The position numbers and the translations under genes were made by a program. A model generated the notes under the pieces. The model searched no databases and was not told where the DNA came from. It saw only the letters and a list, made by a program, of their open reading frames with translations. DNA of 7,751 nucleotides. Source: Leptolyngbya sp. SIO4C1 (GTDB lineage: Bacteria; Cyanobacteriota; Cyanobacteriia; Phormidesmidales; Phormidesmidaceae). The first letter of the stretch is position 1, and every line of letters begins with the position of its first letter. Positions 3,519 through 7,751 of the stretch are shown here, one piece after another. Location of the stretch: assembly GCA_010671975.1 (NCBI GenBank), contig JAAHIA010000238.1:1-7751 (forward strand). The letters are read 5' to 3'.

Positions 3519-6215
3519 GTGCTGACAATGGAGAAAGCTGCCGATGTTGAATGTTGCCGGTCTGGTTGCCCTATGCTTCAATCTTTGACGTCTGTTCAAA
3601 ACTCTGTACGACCTGAGCTGCTGGCTCCGGCTGGCAGCTGGGACTGCGCTAGAGCAGCGGTTGAGAACGGTGCTGACGCAGTTTACTTTGGGCTGGATCG
3701 CTTTAATGCGCGAATGCGAGCGCACAATTTTACAGAGGCGGACCTGCCTGAGCTGATGGTGTTTTTGCATCAGCGTGGGGTGAAGGGCTATGTCACGCTC
3801 AATACGCTGGTGTTTCCTTCAGAGCTAGCGGCAACGGAGCGCTATCTGCGGCGGATGATTGCGGCTGGCGTGGATGCGGTGATTGTCCAAGATGTGGGTA
3901 TCTGCCGCCTGATTCAGCACTTATCCCCTGATTTTCCGATTCATGCTTCGACGCAGATGACGGTGACCTCTGTGGCTGGGGTCAGCTTTGCTGAGCGCAT
4001 TGGCTGCAGTCTGGTGGTGCTGGCGCGCGAATGTTCGCTTAAGGAAATCAACAAAATTCAGCGGCAGCTTCAGGATCGAGATTTGACGATGCCGCTAGAG
4101 GTGTTTGTGCACGGGGCGCTCTGTGTGGCCTACTCGGGGCAGTGCCTAACTAGCGAATCGCTGGGAGGACGCTCGGCAAATCGAGGCGAATGCGCACAGG
4201 CCTGCCGCATGACCTACGAGCTGATAGCTGATGGCGAGCCGGTAGATCTAGGCGATCGGCAGTATTTGCTGAGCCCGCAAGAGCTGTCAGGGCTGCCGGT
4301 GCTGACCGATCTGATGGAAGCTGGGGTCAGCTGCTTGAAGATTGAAGGACGATTAAAAACGCCGGAATACGTGGCGAATGTGACGCGCGTCTATCGGCAG
4401 GCGCTAGATCGGGTGTTAGAGCAGGCAGACGCAGCCGACGTTTCGTCACCTGGAAAGTTGCGCCAGGGGCACCCTCAAAGAATGTCTACAGCCGGGTACG
4501 ACGTCTCTGCAGCCGAGCAGTACGATCTGGAGATGGCCTTTTCTCGCGGGCTCTATACCGGCTGGTTTCGCGGCATTGATCATCAGGTGCTGGTGCATGC
4601 TCGCTTTGCTAAGAAGCGCGGCGTGTATCTTGGGGAGATCAAGCAGGTAGCGCGATCGCACGTCCGCCTCCACACCGATATCCCCATTAAACCTGGCGAC
4701 GGTGTGGTCTTTGACAGCGGCCATCCCGAGCACGATCCAGGTGGTCGCATTTATGCCGTTGAGCGCCAGGGCAAACAGGTCACGCTCAGCTTCGGCCGTC
4801 ACGATATTGACCTGCGCCATGTCCGCGTCGGCCACAAACTCTGGAAAACCTCTGACCCCGACCTTGATAAAGCCCTGCGCCAAACCTATAGCGGCCACCA
4901 GCCCAAGTTTCAGCGCCCCATCGATATTGAAATTCACGGCAGCGAGGGCAAAAAGCTGGTGGCGATCGCCACCGACCCTGAAGGCCATATTGCCCAAGCC
5001 AACTCCGCCATGCCGCTGGTTGCCGCCCATAGCCAACCCTTAACTGGCGATCGCTTGGCTCAGCAGTTCGCCCGTCTGGGTAACACCCCTTTTCACCTTG
5101 GCCATCTCACCAGTCACCTTGCTAGCGACCTGATGCTGCCCATCAGCGAACTCAACCACCTGCGCCGCACCCTGGTCGAATCACTGCTAACCCAGCGCGC
5201 CATCCCCAAACGCTGGCAGCTCGACTCCGATGCCACCTATCAAGATCTCCTGCCTTCTCCCTACGGTCCTGGCGATGCATACAGTGCTCCTACAGCACCC
5301 GATAGAGAAGGCACGATAGGCATCCCCTCTACCGTATCTCCCCGTCTCATTCCCCTCGTGCGCACCCTCGATCAGCTTCGAGCCGTCCTCCAAACGCCCC
5401 TCACCACCCTCTATTGCGAGTTTGAAAACCCCGCCCACTACCGCGACGCCGTCGCCATGGTAAGAACCCCCCTGGATCCCGCCTCGTCTACCCCCCAAAA
5501 TCCAAAATCTCTCTACCTCGCTCCGCCCCGCATCACCAAACCCAGCGAGCAGTACATCCTCAAGCAGGTCCGTCAGGTCGGTGCAGACGGCTATCTCATC
5601 CGCAACTACGACCAGCTTGAATTCTTCGCTGGCGAGCGCTGCGTCGGCGACTTCTCGCTGAATGTCGCGAACCCGATTACCGCCGACTACTTCAAGCAGA
5701 CCCTCGGGCTAGAGCGGCTGACCGCTTCCTACGATCTCAATGTGCAGCAGCTGGAAAATCTATTAGCAGCCGCACCGCCTGCTTGGTTCGACATCACCAT
5801 CCATCAGCACATGCCAATGTTCCACATGGAGCACTGTGTGTTCTGTGCTTTTCTCTCTGAGGGCACCGACTTTACTAACTGCGGTCGCCCCTGCGAAAGT
5901 CGCGAGGTGAAGCTGCGCGATCGCGTTGGCACTGAGCATGTCCTACAGGCGGATGCCGGCTGTCGCAATACCGTCTTTAATGGCGTAGCGCAGACCGGCG
6001 CAGAGTTTGTGCAGCGGCTGATCGAGCGCGGCGCGGTCAATTTCCGCATTGATTTTCTCAATGAGTCACCGCAGCAGGTAGTTCAGACAGTTGACTGCTA
6101 TCAGCAGCTGCTGCGCGGTGAAATTAGCGGTCGGCAGCTGTGGCAGCGGCTGCAGCTTTCTAGCCAGCTAGGAGTGACGCGCGGCACGTTAGAAGCTAGA
6201 AGTCAGGCACACTAA
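3519..6215 (+). CDS. Long-form U32 family protein (peptidase U32/RlhA-like, probable Fe-S RNA-modifying enzyme)
   Basis: The family is historically called collagenase-like peptidase U32. Characterised relatives (RlhA, TrhP, UbiU/V) are hydroxylation factors holding a [4Fe-4S] cluster, with RlhA and TrhP acting on rRNA and tRNA. RPELLAPAGSWDCARAAVENG starts at Arg31 and opens the U32 domain. EVFVHGALCVAYSGQC (194-209) is the family signature. Cys202-x6-Cys209-x15-Cys225-x3-Cys229 fits the known cluster ligands. A collagenase-like domain (about 330-450; DLEMAFSRGLYTGWF at 336-350) follows. A C-terminal segment carries a second Cys4 group, Cys773-x2-Cys776-x11-Cys788-x3-Cys792. At 898 aa it is much longer than E. 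coli RlhA (about 670). The start is uncertain: GTG 3519 has GAGG 4 nt before it; ATG 3528 and ATG 3573 are alternatives, and residues 1-29, including Cys12, Cys13 and Cys17, are not conserved-looking. It overlaps the GST gene end by 4 bp. Confidence 0.88.
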   Translation: MLTMEKAADVECCRSGCPMLQSLTSVQNSVRPELLAPAGSWDCARAAVENGADAVYFGLDRFNARMRAHNFTEADLPELMVFLHQRGVKGYVTLNTLVFPSELAATERYLRRMIAAGVDAVIVQDVGICRLIQHLSPDFPIHASTQMTVTSVAGVSFAERIGCSLVVLARECSLKEINKIQRQLQDRDLTMPLEVFVHGALCVAYSGQCLTSESLGGRSANRGECAQACRMTYELIADGEPVDLGDRQYLLSPQELSGLPVLTDLMEAGVSCLKIEGRLKTPEYVANVTRVYRQALDRVLEQADAADVSSPGKLRQGHPQRMSTAGYDVSAAEQYDLEMAFSRGLYTGWFRGIDHQVLVHARFAKKRGVYLGEIKQVARSHVRLHTDIPIKPGDGVVFDSGHPEHDPGGRIYAVERQGKQVTLSFGRHDIDLRHVRVGHKLWKTSDPDLDKALRQTYSGHQPKFQRPIDIEIHGSEGKKLVAIATDPEGHIAQANSAMPLVAAHSQPLTGDRLAQQFARLGNTPFHLGHLTSHLASDLMLPISELNHLRRTLVESLLTQRAIPKRWQLDSDATYQDLLPSPYGPGDAYSAPTAPDREGTIGIPSTVSPRLIPLVRTLDQLRAVLQTPLTTLYCEFENPAHYRDAVAMVRTPLDPASSTPQNPKSLYLAPPRITKPSEQYILKQVRQVGADGYLIRNYDQLEFFAGERCVGDFSLNVANPITADYFKQTLGLERLTASYDLNVQQLENLLAAAPPAWFDITIHQHMPMFHMEHCVFCAFLSEGTDFTNCGRPCESREVKLRDRVGTEHVLQADAGCRNTVFNGVAQTGAEFVQRLIERGAVNFRIDFLNESPQQVVQTVDCYQQLLRGEISGRQLWQRLQLSSQLGVTRGTLEARSQAH
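4958..4973. repeat. 16-bp perfect palindrome with a HIP1 core
   Basis: GGTGGCGATCGCCACC is fully self-complementary and extends the HIP1 octamer by 4 bp on each side, inside the U32 coding region. It encodes ordinary residues, so it does not disturb the protein. Confidence 0.8.
5493..5509. repeat. Short AAAATCC-type repeat embedded in a coding region
   Basis: CCCCAAAATCCAAAATC contains two copies of CCAAAATC overlapping by one C, i.e. a 7-bp period. This resembles the AATCCAA-type heptamer repeats usually found between cyanobacterial genes. Here it falls in the U32 gene and encodes part of a low-complexity linker rich in Pro, Ser and Thr (about residues 651-663). Confidence 0.4.
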
Positions 6216-6805
6216 CTGGGTGAACAGGCGGTAAATTCTGGTCTTTGCTCTGCGGCTTGAGAGAAGGCTGCCAGTGTCGGATAGTCAGCAGCGGCGATGA
6301 CATCAGGCGCGTACTGCTGCGTAAACCGCCAGGCCACCGCAACCGAAATTTCCGACTGCATGAGCGAATTAGGCAGAGAAGGCGTTGCTGCTTCGAGTAA
6401 ATCGTAAGCGGCGGTGACCTGTTGCGTCACTCGATCTATCCAGGGCTGATGCTGTTTTTCTATAGGGCGCAGCGTTCGCTCATAGACGATCTGAACCGTT
6501 TTGTCGCAGGCCATTAGCGCTAGACCAATCAGCTGCAGCGCGTGCTGTCGAGCAGCCAAATCAGCTGGCATCAGGCTTTTTTCAGACAGCGCTTCGAGGT
6601 ATTCCAAAATTAAGGTTGAGTCCATCAAAGTCTTGCCGCCGTTGCTAATCAACGTTGGCGCTTTTACCAGCGGGTTAATCCGAGCAAATTCCTCAAAGTT
6701 GCGAAACACCGAAAGTGATTTGTGCTCGAACGGAATATCTAAACAATAAAGCGAGATTGCGACGCGCCGGACGTAGGGCGAATCGAGCATACCAACGAGC
6801 TGCAT
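6212..6805 (-). CDS. Glutathione S-transferase family protein
   Basis: This 197-aa cytosolic protein has the two-domain GST build. The N-terminal thioredoxin-like domain (1-75) shows DSPYVRRVAISL (8-19), where Ser9 is in the catalytic hydroxyl position. It is followed by NPLVKAPTL (44-52) with the cis-Pro50 and the glutathione-binding acidic-Ser pair Asp62-Ser63 in MDSTLILEYLE. The C-terminal half (about 85-190) is all-helical. Its length and motifs resemble bacterial YibF/YfcF-like small GSTs, which bind glutathione; the natural substrate is unknown. The start is the ATG at 6805. Met6 (6790) is a weaker alternative because it would remove beta strand 1. No Shine-Dalgarno is seen. It is divergent from the antiporter gene (86 bp apart) and its stop codon overlaps the U32 stop tail to tail. 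Confidence 0.9.
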   Translation of the reverse strand: MQLVGMLDSPYVRRVAISLYCLDIPFEHKSLSVFRNFEEFARINPLVKAPTLISNGGKTLMDSTLILEYLEALSEKSLMPADLAARQHALQLIGLALMACDKTVQIVYERTLRPIEKQHQPWIDRVTQQVTAAYDLLEAATPSLPNSLMQSEISVAVAWRFTQQYAPDVIAAADYPTLAAFSQAAEQRPEFTACSPS

Positions 6806-6830
6806 GAGCGTTCTTGAGAAGCAACGCCAT

Positions 6831-6836
6831 ATTGTA
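6831..6836 (-). promoter_or_regulatory. Candidate -10 box for the GST gene
   Basis: TACAAT on the minus strand matches five of six bases of the -10 consensus. It would give a 5' leader of about 18 nt before the ATG at 6805. No good -35 is found 16-18 bp upstream, so this is tentative. Confidence 0.25.
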
Positions 6837-6891
6837 GCGGCTGAATTTTATTTCTAGCTGTGTGAAGAGGTGTGCGACTTACTTTCCACCT

Positions 6892-7751
6892 ATGCTCAAA
6901 ACTGATTTACGCGGGGAGCCTGTGAGTCTTTATATTTTTTCGCTACTGGTAATTGGGCTAGTGCTGCTAGCGGTAACGCTAGGTTCTGGCTGGATTGCTC
7001 GACTGCCGGTTTCGTACGCGCTGATTTATCTGGCAGTTGGTATCTTTTTAGGGCCCTACGGCATTGAATTTCTGACCAATCGTCCCAGCAGCGAGTTTAT
7101 TGAACGGCTCACCGAGCTTGTGGTGATTGTATCGGTGTTCGGCTGCGGCCTAAAGATGAATCGACCGCTGACGCTGGCAGCTTGGCAAACAACGGCGCGG
7201 CTGATTGGCTTGCTGATGCCGATTTCCATCGTGGCGATCGCAGCCGTGGCCCACTTTGTGCTCAGCTTTGACTGGGGCGCGGCCATTCTGCTGGGTGCGG
7301 TGCTGGCTCCCACCGACCCGGTGCTGGCGTCTGAAGTCCAGCTGGCTCACAGCGAAGACCGTGACGATCTGCGCTTTGGCATTACCTCCGAAGGCGGGCT
7401 AAACGACTCGCTGGCCTTTCCCTTTGTTTATTTTGGCCTTAAAGCCATTGAAAACCCGCAGTGGGGCGACTGGTTTCGCGACTGGCTGCTGGTGGATTTT
7501 ATCTGGGCGATCGCAGCCGGGGCCGCGATGGGCTTCTTAGTGGCCCGAGCGATTTTGTGGGTAGAAAATCGCGTGCAGCAATCGCAGCCGGCCGACGACC
7601 TGATGGATGACCTCGTGGCCCTCAGCACGATTTTGCTCACCTATTCGCTGACCGAAGTGATCAACGGCTACGGCTTTCTGGCCGTGTTTGTTGCCGGGGT
7701 GACCATGCGCCAGAGCCGCTGCAGCAATCCCAAAGATAAAGCAGAACAGCT
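6892..7751 (+). CDS. Cation:proton antiporter, CPA1 (NhaP-type) family, N-terminal part
   Basis: The frame stays open from the ATG at 6892 to the right edge (286 residues visible), so the gene is truncated by the window. It is an inner-membrane Na+(K+)/H+ exchanger: hydrophobic segments lie near residues 13-30, 38-55, 73-87, 103-124, 129-146, 172-184, 199-222 and 243-272. Two CPA1 signatures are intact: PTDPVLASEV with Thr141-Asp142-Pro143, and EGGLNDSLAFP (167-177) with the ion-binding pair Asn171-Asp172. Family members export Na+ for salt and pH homeostasis. No Shine-Dalgarno precedes ATG 6892; a GTG at 6922 (Val11) has GGGGAG 3 nt before it and would still keep all membrane segments, so the start is open. 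It is divergent from the GST gene. Confidence 0.9.
   Translation, partial: MLKTDLRGEPVSLYIFSLLVIGLVLLAVTLGSGWIARLPVSYALIYLAVGIFLGPYGIEFLTNRPSSEFIERLTELVVIVSVFGCGLKMNRPLTLAAWQTTARLIGLLMPISIVAIAAVAHFVLSFDWGAAILLGAVLAPTDPVLASEVQLAHSEDRDDLRFGITSEGGLNDSLAFPFVYFGLKAIENPQWGDWFRDWLLVDFIWAIAAGAAMGFLVARAILWVENRVQQSQPADDLMDDLVALSTILLTYSLTEVINGYGFLAVFVAGVTMRQSRCSNPKDKAEQ

Larger units (their letters stand above)
332..7514. repeat. Nine dispersed HIP1 octamers (GCGATCGC)
   Basis: Sites are at 332-339, 2134-2141, 2217-2224, 4652-4659, 4962-4969, 5047-5054, 5917-5924, 7234-7241 and 7507-7514. The density is one per about 860 bp against an expectation near one per 65 kb. HIP1 over-representation is a known mark of many cyanobacterial genomes. 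Eight of the nine are in coding sequence, and none lies in the kinase or GST genes. Confidence 0.95.

Noticed and set aside
4446..5036. 196-aa open frame on the minus strand inside the U32 gene
   Set aside because: It is antisense to a well-supported gene, has no family-like motif or ribosome site, and is explained by the high-GC codon pattern of the sense strand.

Overview
The window looks like a chromosomal segment of a cyanobacterium. The octamer GCGATCGC (the cyanobacterial HIP1 palindrome) occurs nine times in 7.75 kb, where chance predicts roughly 0.1. The gene set also fits: a phosphoribulokinase-family kinase, a CrtI/CrtISO-type flavoprotein, a long U32 protein, a small GST and a CPA1 antiporter. 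The genus cannot be fixed from the sequence. There are no transposases, tRNAs, rRNAs, CRISPR arrays or phage genes.

Layout, left to right. (1) Positions 1-49 (-) hold the first 16 codons of a HAD-superfamily phosphatase that runs off the left edge. (2) Positions 50-400 are a long divergent intergenic region with a tandem repeat and small inverted repeats. (3) A 142-aa unrecognised helical protein (401-829, +) and a 510-aa FAD-dependent oxidoreductase (876-2408, +) lie 46 bp apart, with a 3 x 9 bp tandem repeat between them; they are probably co-transcribed. (4) A phosphoribulokinase-family kinase (2430-3380, -) converges on the oxidoreductase. (5) A divergent spacer of about 138 bp carries a G-rich tract. 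(6) A large U32 family protein (3519-6215, +) has two four-cysteine clusters. (7) A GST (6212-6805, -) overlaps the U32 stop codon tail to tail. (8) An Na+/H+ antiporter of the CPA1 family (6892 onwards, +) runs off the right edge.

Gene orientation alternates, so most genes are probably their own transcription units. The only likely operon is the hypothetical gene plus the oxidoreductase. I see no evidence for one integrated pathway across the window. It reads as a chain of unrelated housekeeping or accessory genes: carotenoid-like redox chemistry, sugar-phosphate kinase, RNA-modification-like U32 enzyme, glutathione-dependent detoxification and ion homeostasis.

The points most worth a second look are these: a Ser where the HAD nucleophile Asp should be; a PRK paralogue whose P-loop has lost the redox-regulatory Cys; two separate Cys4 clusters in the U32 protein; a sharp G/C strand-composition switch inside that gene; a G-quadruplex-capable tract upstream of it; and the unknown 142-aa partner of the oxidoreductase. 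I did not find a clear new multi-gene system.
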